64,000 nucleotides of DNA from Falsirhodobacter halotolerans (GTDB lineage: Bacteria; Pseudomonadota; Alphaproteobacteria; Rhodobacterales; Rhodobacteraceae): the NCBI RefSeq assembly GCF_022899245.1, contig NZ_JALJAZ010000001.1, positions 1,767,501 through 1,831,500 on the forward strand. The letters run 5' to 3'. The notes beneath the pieces were generated by a model. The model ran no database searches and was not told where the DNA came from. It saw only the letters and a program-made list of their open reading frames with translations. Below are positions 48,556 to 57,276 of the stretch, one piece after another (within the stretch, counting starts at the first letter, position 1; every line of letters begins with the position of its first letter). The translations under genes and the position numbers were made by a program.

Positions 48556-50126
48556 GGTGCCACCTCGGCAACCGGAACGCGGCGGGCCATGTCGAAGAAG
48601 AAATCAAGCGTTTCAAATCGGAAAGCGTCCAGCATCAGGCCATTCTCCTCGGCAAGCCCCAGGGGTTTTGTTCGCATCTCGAATTGGGGCAGCAGGTAAT
48701 AGTCGAGCGCGGCGGTGTTCGTTCGGTCCATCCGGATGGCGATGGTGATGTCGGGCACGAGGCTGGTGTCGAAACGGATTTTCCAGCGCAGGCCGCCGGT
48801 GGAGGTTTCGCGGCAGCGGGCGGCAGCGACGGAGGCGGTGAATTCGCCATTGATCGTCAGCAGGTCGGTCGCCGGATTGCGCGTCACGGTGCCGCCGAGA
48901 CGGGTGATCTCGCGGATCACACGCTCCACCTCGTCGCCGTGGAACAGCCGCAGCAAGCGGTTCACTTCGATGTAGTGGTAGTCCCGGTCCGGTGTGAAGC
49001 CAACGAGGGAATAGGCCCGGATCAGGCTGCCGAACCGGTGGGCATAGGCGCCGCTGGACGGCATCCCGTCGGCCTCGTCGATCACCAGACCGGATATGTA
49101 GCCGTGGCGCTGGAACAACCGCGTCAACCGTTCCAACATCTCGTCGTCCGAGAACCGGCGGTTCCGGGCGGCTATGATCGCCTGCACTTTCTGAAACTGT
49201 TTCGGCTCGACGATGGCATCGAACGCCCCTTCCGAACGGATCCACATCTCCGGACCATTCGCCACCCGCTTCTGCTTCAGTTTGAAGGAGCGCCGGTTGT
49301 AGACGTTGTTGCCGATGTATTTCTCGTTGGTCAGGATCTGGTGCACGGTGGAGCGGGTCCAGGTCCGGCCGAGATCGGTCAGGATCCCGCGCTCGTTCAG
49401 TTCGGCCGCGATTTCGCTTTCCGAGCGGCCGTGCTTGAGGAACCGGCTGTAGATCCAGCGCACGGTCTGCACCTCAGCGTCGGGTCCTGGCATCAGGATC
49501 ACCCGGTCTGTCTGCAAGCTCTTGTGCTCACCGCGCTTCAGCTCGGCCTTCACCTCGCCGCGTTCGTCAAGCAGGACCCGGCGAAGGCCAAAACCCGCCG
49601 CGCCGCCCTGACGGAAGCCGCGTTCGATCAGGCGGCACTGCCCGATGAAGACCTTGTTGGAAAGTTCCCGGCTGTATTCACCCGCCATCGCGCGCTTGAC
49701 GCTCTTGACGATCGTGGCAACCGGTCCGCCATCATTTTCGAATTGCTCGGCGCAATACTCGACCTGCTTGTTGGCGCGACGGCAGATGTATTCGTAATAG
49801 GCGGATTCATCGGCGTCCTGAAAACGGCCCCATCGGCTGACGTCATAGACAAGGATCACCTCGAAATCCGCGGTGCCGTCCTGCACATCCTGGATCAGCT
49901 GCTGCAGCGCCTCGCGACCCTCGATCCTGAGCCCACTCTTGCCCGCATCGGCATAGGAGCGCACCAATTCAAAGCCGCGTTCCTCCGCATATTTGCGGAT
50001 CGCATCCGATTGGTTTTCGGTCGAATATTTCTGATGGTCCGTGGACATGCGGACATATTCAGCCGCACGTCGCTTTGGCGGGGACTTCGCCGGTTCTTTT
50101 CTTGTGAGCAGCTCTCTGCCTGCCAT
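48549..50126 (-). CDS. Large serine recombinase
   Basis: This 525-residue protein has a resolvase catalytic domain (about 20-165) with nucleophile Ser28 in EYVRMSTDHQKYSTENQ, VYDVSRWGRFQDADES and the active-site Arg motif. The recombinase domain follows (about 190-300), containing RWIYSRFLKHGRSESEIAAE and TRSTVHQILTNEKYIGN. A long C-terminal part lacks a clear zinc-ribbon Cys cluster. Such enzymes integrate and excise elements at short core sites. It leads the operon with two ParB-like genes and is divergent from a small HTH gene that carries palindromes. The decamer repeats at 45354 and 52211 are candidate core sites. Confidence 0.87.
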   Translation of the reverse strand: MAGRELLTRKEPAKSPPKRRAAEYVRMSTDHQKYSTENQSDAIRKYAEERGFELVRSYADAGKSGLRIEGREALQQLIQDVQDGTADFEVILVYDVSRWGRFQDADESAYYEYICRRANKQVEYCAEQFENDGGPVATIVKSVKRAMAGEYSRELSNKVFIGQCRLIERGFRQGGAAGFGLRRVLLDERGEVKAELKRGEHKSLQTDRVILMPGPDAEVQTVRWIYSRFLKHGRSESEIAAELNERGILTDLGRTWTRSTVHQILTNEKYIGNNVYNRRSFKLKQKRVANGPEMWIRSEGAFDAIVEPKQFQKVQAIIAARNRRFSDDEMLERLTRLFQRHGYISGLVIDEADGMPSSGAYAHRFGSLIRAYSLVGFTPDRDYHYIEVNRLLRLFHGDEVERVIREITRLGGTVTRNPATDLLTINGEFTASVAAARCRETSTGGLRWKIRFDTSLVPDITIAIRMDRTNTAALDYYLLPQFEMRTKPLGLAEENGLMLDAFRFETLDFFFDMARRVPVAEVAPW

Positions 50127-50252
50127 TCCCGTCTCCAGATCAGTTCATGCAGGCGTCTCCGTCTGGTCGGACCCGGGGTTTTGGCTGGGGCGCAAAATGG
50201 AATCTGCCGCTGTGTTGTCTTCTCCACTGGTTTACCGGAGGAGGACGCCGCG

Positions 50253-50630
50253 ATGCGGATCAAGATGGGCACATCTGTGCCGAAAATGGGCACAACTGTG
50301 CACCTGGACGCCGATCAGACCGCGTATCGCACGGCTATTGCCGATGCCCTGCGGCGCGAACTGGGACCGACGCATCAGGCCATCAAAACGGTGATGCGCT
50401 GGACCGGAGCGAGCGAGCGGACGGCGAAGTACTGGCTGTCTGGCGAACGCGGGCCGAGCGGGGAGCATCTGATCCGGCTCGCGCAGCATTCCGATGCGGT
50501 GCTGATCACCATCCTGATCATGGCCGAGCGACTGCCGGAGCAGCGGCGGCACAGATGTGCCGGTTGTCCTGCGCGTGAGCTGGTGTTGCAAGACTTCGGA
50601 CAGGAATGGAAATTATCCGAGGGTTCCTGA
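50253..50630 (+). CDS. Small HTH-type protein divergent from the serine recombinase
   Basis: This 125-residue protein contains a helix-turn-helix-like stretch (IKTVMRWTGASERTAKYWLS then GEHLIRLAQHSD, about 42-80) resembling XRE-type phage regulators. Its first codons are an imperfect 21-bp tandem repeat (MGTSVPK then MGTTVHL), each unit containing a GGCACA-NN-TGTGC palindrome. A third palindrome lies near its 3-prime end. GGAGGAGGAC precedes the ATG. It may regulate the divergent recombinase operon and itself through these palindromes. No named family assigned. Confidence 0.7.
   Translation: MRIKMGTSVPKMGTTVHLDADQTAYRTAIADALRRELGPTHQAIKTVMRWTGASERTAKYWLSGERGPSGEHLIRLAQHSDAVLITILIMAERLPEQRRHRCAGCPARELVLQDFGQEWKLSEGS
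50268..50302. promoter_or_regulatory. Tandem palindromes GGCACA-NN-TGTGCC / GGCACA-AC-TGTGCA inside the HTH gene start
   Basis: Two dyads (50268-50281 and 50289-50302) are spaced 21 bp centre to centre, two helical turns. A third exact dyad GGCACAGATGTGCC sits at 50548-50561, and a half-site GGCACAAC precedes the Fic start at 50911. Good candidates for an operator of the encoded HTH protein. Confidence 0.5.
50548..50561. repeat. Third GGCACA-GA-TGTGCC palindrome
   Basis: A perfect 6-bp-arm dyad identical in arms to the first of the pair at 50268, located in the last third of the HTH gene. Confidence 0.45.
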
Positions 50631-50919
50631 CATGCAAGGGAGCGGCCGGACTCAGCCCGACCCAGTCGTTCAGGAAACAGGTCACCGTAACGTTCATGCG
50701 GAGATTAGACCCTCTATTCTCCGCACGCGTTGCGGCGAATGACAAGGGATCATGCTTTGATACCATTTTCCTGCCAGTCTCTGTCACCAATCTTGCTTGG
50801 CGGCAGACCGCTGGCGACAATGCCCCTTGGTGTCAGAATGGAGCCATATTCTGTTGCCAAGCGATCTTCGTGTGACTAGGTTGGCGTCAAATCCCGTTGA
50901 TGACAGAATCGGCACAACT

Positions 50920-52053
50920 ATGATCACCAAAATCTACGATCTTACGGATGCCGTCACCTATCACATCGGCGGCTTTCCCCCTGGCTCACTCGACTACGAG
51001 GTGCTTCTCGGACCCCTTGAAGAGGCAGCGGCCTCGCTTGCCCGATACGATGCAAAGATGTCGGGAATGGTGAGCAGCGAGTTGTTCCTCGCGCCGCTGC
51101 GTCGCCAGGATGCGGTCACCTCGTCCCGGATGGAGGGGACGATCTCGACCATCGAAGAGCTGTACCGCCTTGAAGCTGAAGAAGACGCAGGCAGCGCCGA
51201 CCCTTATCGGGAAGCGCGCAACGACGACGTCGAGACCTACTTTTATTCCCGCGCACTGCGGAATGCCCAGCAAGCCCTCGCCGACGGCGCCCCGCTTGGC
51301 GAACACCTGATCCGGACCGCCCACCAGCAGCTGCTGTCCTTTGGACGGGGAGCCCGCAAGCGCCCCGGTAGCTACAAGGTCGAGCAGAATTACATCGGAG
51401 ACGAACGGCGGGGAAAGATTTATTACGTCCCGATAGCCCCCGAGCAACTGGGCCCGGCGATGGCCGAACTCGTCCGCTACATCAACGAAAGCACGATGCG
51501 GCCATTGATCCGCACCGCCATCGCGCATGTCGCATTCGAGGCCCTGCATCCGTTCGAGGACGGCAACGGCCGGATCGGCCGCATGCTGATCACGCTGATG
51601 CTGTGGAAACTCGGCGTCCTGCATCAGCCGAACTTTTTCGTTTCGGGTTACTTCGAGGCCAAAAAGGACGAGTACATCAAGCGGATGCGGGCCGTTTCCG
51701 CCAAGGGCGATTGGACCGGCTGGGTGGTATTCTTCCTCCAGGCGATGCACGCCCAGGCGACGGTCAACATTCAGACGGCCGACGCGATCTTCCGCCTTCA
51801 CGGCGAGATGCGGGAGCGGTTCCGCGAAGTCCTGAACTCGCAGTTCCACGATCAGGCGCTGGACTTCGTCTTCGCGAGCCCGATCTTCCGCAACGACCGC
51901 TTCGTCGAACGCTCAGGCATCCCACCATCCTCGGCGCGCGCGCTATCCCGACGGCTGGTCGAGGCAGGTATGCTGCGCACCATTGAACCGGCTTCGGGGC
52001 GACGCGCGGCGATGTACGCCTTTGATCCGCTGCTTGATCTGCTGAAGGTGTGA
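50920..52053 (+). CDS. Fic-family protein with class II inhibitory motif
   Basis: This 377-residue protein has an N-terminal helical part with the inhibitory motif TSSRMEGTIST (about 67-76; Ser/Thr-x-x-x-Glu-Gly). The Fic domain (about 110-235) has the complete active site HPFEDGNGRIGR with catalytic His210. A C-terminal winged-helix region (about 310-370) contains SSARALSRRLVEAGML. Class II Fic proteins AMP-ylate targets and are restrained by their own alpha-inh helix. The ATG at 50920 is chosen because MITKIYDLTDAVTYHIGGF is a normal start. It stands alone between the recombinase module and the restriction operon. Confidence 0.9.
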   Translation: MITKIYDLTDAVTYHIGGFPPGSLDYEVLLGPLEEAAASLARYDAKMSGMVSSELFLAPLRRQDAVTSSRMEGTISTIEELYRLEAEEDAGSADPYREARNDDVETYFYSRALRNAQQALADGAPLGEHLIRTAHQQLLSFGRGARKRPGSYKVEQNYIGDERRGKIYYVPIAPEQLGPAMAELVRYINESTMRPLIRTAIAHVAFEALHPFEDGNGRIGRMLITLMLWKLGVLHQPNFFVSGYFEAKKDEYIKRMRAVSAKGDWTGWVVFFLQAMHAQATVNIQTADAIFRLHGEMRERFREVLNSQFHDQALDFVFASPIFRNDRFVERSGIPPSSARALSRRLVEAGMLRTIEPASGRRAAMYAFDPLLDLLKV

Positions 52054-52210
52054 GGGTCATGGCCACGATTATCTGCACCCTCGAAGGGGGCCTCGTAAAA
52101 CGTTGACCAGGTGTTGACAAGAATTTGGAATTGAGAAACCCGAACGTAGCGCTCGGCCTTTATGTCTTTGATGTTATTTGATTTTTTGGTTGCGGGAGCA
52201 TGCAGCCGCC

Positions 52211-52279
52211 GTAACCTACCTGAGCTTACCACGATGGTTTAAAGCACTATGTAGCCAGTGCCGGGTTGAACCGGATGTC
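52211..52279 (+). repeat. Right copy of the 70-bp imperfect direct repeat
   Basis: It spans the end of the NucS-like gene (codons DIRFNPALAT-stop on the minus strand) and about 36 downstream bases, and pairs with 45081-45150 at about 77 percent. GTAACCTACC is its left edge. Confidence 0.6.
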
Positions 52280-53317
52280 AGCCTCAGGAAACGCATCCTT
52301 CAGCCGGTTCATCGCCTGCAACCACGCATCGCCGCCCCATTGGCTCGAGAACGCATAGGTGCGTTCTCCAAGATGCACGAGTTCACCTTCATCACTAAAA
52401 TAGCGTTTCGGGTCGAACGTCTTCCCTTCTTCCAAGCGGGCCTGCCGCGCCAATTCATAAAACCCCTCGCCATCCACATTCCCTTCGACCGACATCAGGG
52501 CACGCGAGGCACGCGCACCACATTGAGCAGCAATAGTCTCGGGATCGATCCCCCGCGCTACGAGCGCACGGAAGACCTGATAGATGACATGACGCTTCCG
52601 TAAGCCTGTGAAGGTGGCAGTGCCAACTGACAGGTCGTAGCTCGTCCAGTCGCGCGTATCGGTGCGGGCCTCGCGCTCCTTGCGCTTCTTTTCCGCCACG
52701 CGGACCTGATACTCTGCCACCTCGGGCAAAGGGATGATCTGCTGCACATCGACAAGGACCCTTCCGCCAAGGTCGTAGGGTTGAAGGCGCACACAACGAA
52801 TATCGATGCCGCGGTCGATAAGCCACAGGACCGACGTCGTCACTTCACGGCTGAACTCGGCCGAGGCCAGCACGATCCTGACGTCCTGGCCGAACGCATC
52901 CTCGTCAGGCTCCTCCCACCCGAGAAATTCGAGCATGCCGGTCCGGGCATCGACGTCCAACTGCCCGATCTGTTCGAGATAGGTTTCATAGACACCCACC
53001 GCCTGATCAAAGGTCATCGTCGAGATCATGGCGGCATACCGGATCGCCTGAAGCTCGATATGGCCACCATCCTCGGTGCGCTTCAGTTCGATGACAACCA
53101 GCTTGGCATCCTTGTCGATGCCCAGAAGATCTATTCTCCGACGGGAATCGTCCCAGTGCCCGAACTCCTCGGCGATAACCAAGGTGCCGGCAGCGATCAC
53201 CCCAATATTGGCGCGGAGAAGTCGTTGGAGATCGCGCCGTTCCTGCATCTGCGCGCTGCTGAAGGTCGTGTGGTCAAGGCGGCGGATCTCGTCACTTGCG
53301 AATTCATAAACAGGCAT
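52247..53317 (-). CDS. NucS/DUF91-like endonuclease-fold protein in the type I restriction operon
   Basis: This 356-residue protein has a PD-(D/E)xK nuclease core: Asp in DSRRRIDLLGIDKDAKLV and Glu-x-Lys in LVVIELKRTEDGG, then an EAIRYAAMIST-type helix (residues about 50-95). The C-terminal half (about 230-350) has a DUF-like region with YAFSSQWGGDAWLQAMNRLK. It follows hsdR with a one-base TGATG overlap, so it is part of the operon. It may be an accessory nuclease or defence protein. The last codons are repeated at the island left edge. Confidence 0.75.
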   Translation of the reverse strand: MPVYEFASDEIRRLDHTTFSSAQMQERRDLQRLLRANIGVIAAGTLVIAEEFGHWDDSRRRIDLLGIDKDAKLVVIELKRTEDGGHIELQAIRYAAMISTMTFDQAVGVYETYLEQIGQLDVDARTGMLEFLGWEEPDEDAFGQDVRIVLASAEFSREVTTSVLWLIDRGIDIRCVRLQPYDLGGRVLVDVQQIIPLPEVAEYQVRVAEKKRKEREARTDTRDWTSYDLSVGTATFTGLRKRHVIYQVFRALVARGIDPETIAAQCGARASRALMSVEGNVDGEGFYELARQARLEEGKTFDPKRYFSDEGELVHLGERTYAFSSQWGGDAWLQAMNRLKDAFPEADIRFNPALAT

Positions 53318-56300
53318 CAGGCCACCGCGCTCGCTGAACTGTTAGACTGCCTTACAATCGTGATGAGTTCTTTTACCTGCGCCTCCTTGAAGATACCGGC
53401 GATACCCATGTCATCCAGATCGGTGAACGGGCTTTCATAAAACCGCTCGGGATCGACAATGCCGGATTCGCTGAGGCTATCGATGATCAGGTTCAGGAAT
53501 TCGGTCTGGTCAGCATTCAGCGAATGAGCCGCCGTGAATTCGCTGAACATTTCCTTGGCTGCGGCACGGTCCAGACCCGTCATCGCCCGCAGGAAGACAC
53601 CCAATCCATCGGCACCAACGGCCTCGGACAGCGCGGCGGGATCGACGCCTTCCGACAGGAACATACGCTCCAGTTCGGCTAGGTCCTGCGCAGTCAGCTG
53701 TTGTCCCCGACGCAGTTTCAGAAGGGCGATGTTGTCCTTGTGGCGTTCCACAAAGCTGCGCACCTTCATCCGGAACTGCGCCTTGTCTACCCCTGCCCCG
53801 ACCTGCGGCAAGGACACGGCTTCGCCCGTGCCGATCTCATCTTCGAAATCGGTGATGACCACCTTGCGGGTTTTCGGCTCGATCAGCTCCACCAGCAGAC
53901 GCAGCTTCCGGCGGATTTCCTCCAGCAGATCAACAGTGATGTCGTTCCAGAACTCGTCCGTCTGGATATCCAGGATCAGCGGCAGCTGCTTGGCGACGAG
54001 CGGAATGTTTGCCAGCGCCTCAAGCGAGGATGCGAGATCACGGATACGGGTTTGGGCACGAGCGAACGCCGCCTCCCCTCGCAACAACGCCAGCTGCGAG
54101 CCCAGAACCAAAAGGTCGAACTGCTTGGCCGGCAGGTTGTCATCCCTAAATGCGGTGGGCAGACCCGCCACATGCGCGGAGAGTGCCTCTCGCGCTGTTG
54201 CATCGAGGTTGTCCCACGCCGCTCGAGTCTGGAACGCCTCCACATCGCGCCGATGCGGGCGGACGATAAAGTTGTCGACGTTCATTCCGGCAACTTCCTG
54301 ATGCAGCCGATCGCGCAGGCCAAGATCGCCCTCGTGCTTGGCGGCAGCTAACGACATGATCAGATCCAGCCGCGCCCGGAACAGACGTTCGCCGATGGGG
54401 ACTGTGCCCCCTGGCTCAGCCCGATCAGGGTTCTCGCCGAAAAACTCGAGGTTCTGGCAGTAATCGAAGATCAGGAATTCGTGCTTGTCCTCGCCCGGCC
54501 CGAAGAGGTTGCGCCGCAGCCGCGTGCCGCGCCCAACCATCTGCCAGAACTTCGTGCGCGACCGGACGATCTTGAAGAACACGAGGTTCACCACGTCCGG
54601 CACATCGATGCCGGTGTCCAGCATGTCGACCGAGACGGCGATATGTGGGCTTTTCTCCGGCTCCGAAAAATCGTCGATCAGGCTTTGGGCATAGCTAACG
54701 CTGTAGTCGATCAGAGAGGCGAAGCTGCCCTTCAGATGCGGATAGTTGATGTCGAACCGTTCGACGATGAAGCGGGCATGGGCGCTGTTCTTGGCGAAGA
54801 TGATCGTCTTGCCCAAGCGGTCACCACCAGCGACCTTGATGCCGTTGGTCATCAGATGCTTCAGCACCTTGTCGACGGTATCGATGTTGAACAGCCACTT
54901 GTTCAGATCGTTGGCATCGACATGATCGGGAGCATCGCCTTCGTCCGACCATTCCAGCGCATCCCAAACGTCCTTCTCCTCATCCGACAGCCGGTCATAG
55001 GTGATGCCCTCGCGCTGGAACCTCAGCGGGACCGATATCCCCTTGGGCGGCACAAGGTAACCGTCATCGACCGCATCCTCCAGATCGTAGGAGTCAGTTG
55101 GCACACCGCGTTCAAGCTGGAACAGCGAATAGGTGTCGCGATCGATCTCATCCCGCGGCGTAGCGGTCAGCCCGACCAGAAGCCCGTCGAAGTATTCGAA
55201 AATCGCGCGATACTTGCGATAGACGGAGCGATGCGCCTCGTCGATGACGATCAGATCGAAATGACCGGGACCAAAGCGCTTTTCCCCACCCCTCATCTCG
55301 TCGATCAGGCCCATCATTGTCGGATAGGTGGACAGGCAGACTCGCGCTGTCGTGTGGTTGTTCTGGGTCGGATCGTGGCTCTTCAACAGGTTGGCGCTTG
55401 GCGCCGAGGGAAGGTGCGCCTTGAACGCCCCATGCGCCTGCTTCACCAGCGCCACACGGTCGGCCAGAAACAGAACCCGCTTGACCCAATTCGCCCGCAG
55501 CAACTGGTCGATAAGCGCAATCACCGTCCGCGTCTTGCCCGACCCCGTTGCCATAACCAGCAGGGCGTGACGCTGCTTGCTTTCAAACGCGTCGCCCACG
55601 CGGCGGATCGCCCGGTGCTGGTAGAAACGCTCAACAATGCTCTCATCGACCTCGACCGTATCCAGAACCTTCCGCGTGCTGCGCCGCTGGTGCAGCAGCA
55701 CCAACTCGTCCTTCTTCAGGAAGCCCGCGATTTCACGCGGCGGATAGATTGCGTCGTCCCAGATCCAATGCTCGTAGCCGTTCGAGCAGAAGATGACCGG
55801 CCGCCGCCCGAACATCGTCTCCAGACAATCGGCATAAAGCTTCGCCTGCTGCTTACCAGCCAGCGCATTGGTCTTCGTCCGCTTCGCTTCAACCAGCGCG
55901 AGCGGCTTGCCGTCATCGCCCCAGAGGACGTAGTCGATGAAGCCCTCGCCCGCCGCATTCGGCATGCCCGCCACGCGGAACTCGCGGTCGCGTGGCTGAT
56001 CCAGGGGCCAGCCCGCCTCGGTCAGCAGCAGATCGATGAAGGCATCACGCGTCGTCGCCTCGTCGTAATCGTGCGTATCCGCCTGCGCCTGGTTTGCTGC
56101 CTTCACGGCGGCAATCTCCGCACGTAAGGCGGCGATCTCGGCCTCAAGCCTGGCACGCCCTACCTCAGAGGCCAGTTGCGCCTCCTCCGCCTCCTTCTGC
56201 GCCATCAGCGCAGCGGCCTGCTTGTCGGCCAGTGCTTTGATCTGCGACACGGTGCTGGCGGTGATCGTCAGCGTCGCTTCGAGCTTCGTCGGATCGAACG

Positions 56301-56700
56301 ACAGCGCGGGATCGGGCTTGCCCTTTTTCGCATAGGTCCGCGCGAGCCAATAGCAGACGTGGAACAGCTCGCTTACCACCACCTTGGCGTCCGAAACCGA
56401 GGGCGACTTTGCGTCATGGGCCGCCTGATTGCCGCGATCCTTGATGATCTTCGCCTTTGCGACAATCGCCGGGCCCGTCAGCGCGGCAAGCGAGGGTTCA
56501 TGCACCAACGCCGCCAGCGTGTCCTGATAGGGCGACTTCAGCGCCTTGTCGCTGCGGAACATCCACAGAAGCGCGATCTCCAACGTCAGGCGGGCGTGGA
56601 AGCAGGCGCTGCGCGGATCGGACAACGCCGCCAGTTCTGCCTTCTTCGCCGGATCGAACAACGCGGGAAACTCATCGGCGAGGAATGCGAATTGCGACAT
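53317..56700 (-). CDS. hsdR: Type I restriction enzyme, R (endonuclease/translocase) subunit
   Basis: This 1127-residue protein begins with a DUF4145-like domain (about 1-150: FHARLTLEIALLWMF). The HsdR nuclease part has FIDYVLWGDDGKPLALVEAK (Asp and Glu-x-Lys). The helicase follows, with Walker A VMATGSGKTR (Lys about 389), DEAH box VIDEAHRSVYRKY, LVGLTATPRDE and motif VI VGRGTRLRRN. The C-terminal third resembles EcoEI_R_C. It restricts unmodified DNA after translocation. A 67-base gap separates it from the GIY-YIG gene; the NucS-like gene follows. Confidence 0.93.
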   Translation of the reverse strand: MSQFAFLADEFPALFDPAKKAELAALSDPRSACFHARLTLEIALLWMFRSDKALKSPYQDTLAALVHEPSLAALTGPAIVAKAKIIKDRGNQAAHDAKSPSVSDAKVVVSELFHVCYWLARTYAKKGKPDPALSFDPTKLEATLTITASTVSQIKALADKQAAALMAQKEAEEAQLASEVGRARLEAEIAALRAEIAAVKAANQAQADTHDYDEATTRDAFIDLLLTEAGWPLDQPRDREFRVAGMPNAAGEGFIDYVLWGDDGKPLALVEAKRTKTNALAGKQQAKLYADCLETMFGRRPVIFCSNGYEHWIWDDAIYPPREIAGFLKKDELVLLHQRRSTRKVLDTVEVDESIVERFYQHRAIRRVGDAFESKQRHALLVMATGSGKTRTVIALIDQLLRANWVKRVLFLADRVALVKQAHGAFKAHLPSAPSANLLKSHDPTQNNHTTARVCLSTYPTMMGLIDEMRGGEKRFGPGHFDLIVIDEAHRSVYRKYRAIFEYFDGLLVGLTATPRDEIDRDTYSLFQLERGVPTDSYDLEDAVDDGYLVPPKGISVPLRFQREGITYDRLSDEEKDVWDALEWSDEGDAPDHVDANDLNKWLFNIDTVDKVLKHLMTNGIKVAGGDRLGKTIIFAKNSAHARFIVERFDINYPHLKGSFASLIDYSVSYAQSLIDDFSEPEKSPHIAVSVDMLDTGIDVPDVVNLVFFKIVRSRTKFWQMVGRGTRLRRNLFGPGEDKHEFLIFDYCQNLEFFGENPDRAEPGGTVPIGERLFRARLDLIMSLAAAKHEGDLGLRDRLHQEVAGMNVDNFIVRPHRRDVEAFQTRAAWDNLDATAREALSAHVAGLPTAFRDDNLPAKQFDLLVLGSQLALLRGEAAFARAQTRIRDLASSLEALANIPLVAKQLPLILDIQTDEFWNDITVDLLEEIRRKLRLLVELIEPKTRKVVITDFEDEIGTGEAVSLPQVGAGVDKAQFRMKVRSFVERHKDNIALLKLRRGQQLTAQDLAELERMFLSEGVDPAALSEAVGADGLGVFLRAMTGLDRAAAKEMFSEFTAAHSLNADQTEFLNLIIDSLSESGIVDPERFYESPFTDLDDMGIAGIFKEAQVKELITIVRQSNSSASAVA

Positions 56701-56767
56701 GGCACCAGCAACTTAAAGACCTGCCCACGCTAGCCGCCCTGCGATGCACCGGGCAAGCAGAAACGTC

Positions 56768-57274
56768 CTACGGGTTGAATGCCGGAAACTCGCGTCTGAA
56801 GCTTCGAACTGCCTCGGCCCAACGCGCAGGCCCGTCGTCGTCCAGCGTCCACTTGCAATTGACCGTGTTCATCACCTCATACCCGGCAGCGGCGAGGCCC
56901 TCGGCGAGCATCTTCTCCATCGCGCCGACGCGGTTCCGGAAGGGCTTGTGCAACTCCATGAGTTCCGGATGCGCCTCGTCCTGCTTCGCAATCTCGGGAT
57001 AGATCGGGCCGTGGGCGATCAGGTCGAAGGCGTCACACTCTTCGGGCCGGATACCCTTCACCTCCAGATGACGGCGCAGCGCGTTCTGGTTCTTTTGCTT
57101 TCCCAGATGCTGGCCCATGCGCGTGTAGGGTGCCGTTGCGAACGGGCTGGAGTTGTCACCCGTGCGCCCGACATAGAGCAACTGTCTGTTGCCGACGCGC
57201 GCCCGCCAAACGTAGAGCCAGAAGCCCCGTGTGAGCATTGCGGCGGGGAGCGTGAAGGAGTGGAGGGCGGGCAT
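56768..57274 (-). CDS. GIY-YIG-type nuclease-like protein between hsdS and hsdR
   Basis: This 168-residue protein has a GIY-YIG-like core: FWLYVWRARVGNRQLLYVGR (GIY...YIG with conserved Tyr), then YTRMGQHLGKQKNQ with an Arg-containing helix. The Glu is in GAMEKMLAEGLAAAGY and the Asn in EVMNTVNCKW. The ATG at 57274 lies two bases after the hsdS stop, and the longer frame would run into hsdS. Gene position inside a type I restriction operon is recurrent for small accessory genes but its role is not established. Confidence 0.72.
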   Translation of the reverse strand: MPALHSFTLPAAMLTRGFWLYVWRARVGNRQLLYVGRTGDNSSPFATAPYTRMGQHLGKQKNQNALRRHLEVKGIRPEECDAFDLIAHGPIYPEIAKQDEAHPELMELHKPFRNRVGAMEKMLAEGLAAAGYEVMNTVNCKWTLDDDGPARWAEAVRSFRREFPAFNP

Positions 57275-57276
57275 AA

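Noticed and set aside
48684-50252. Plus-strand frame joined to the HTH gene giving 648 residues
   Set aside because: The first part is antisense to the serine recombinase; the true small gene starts at 50253 with a strong ribosome site.
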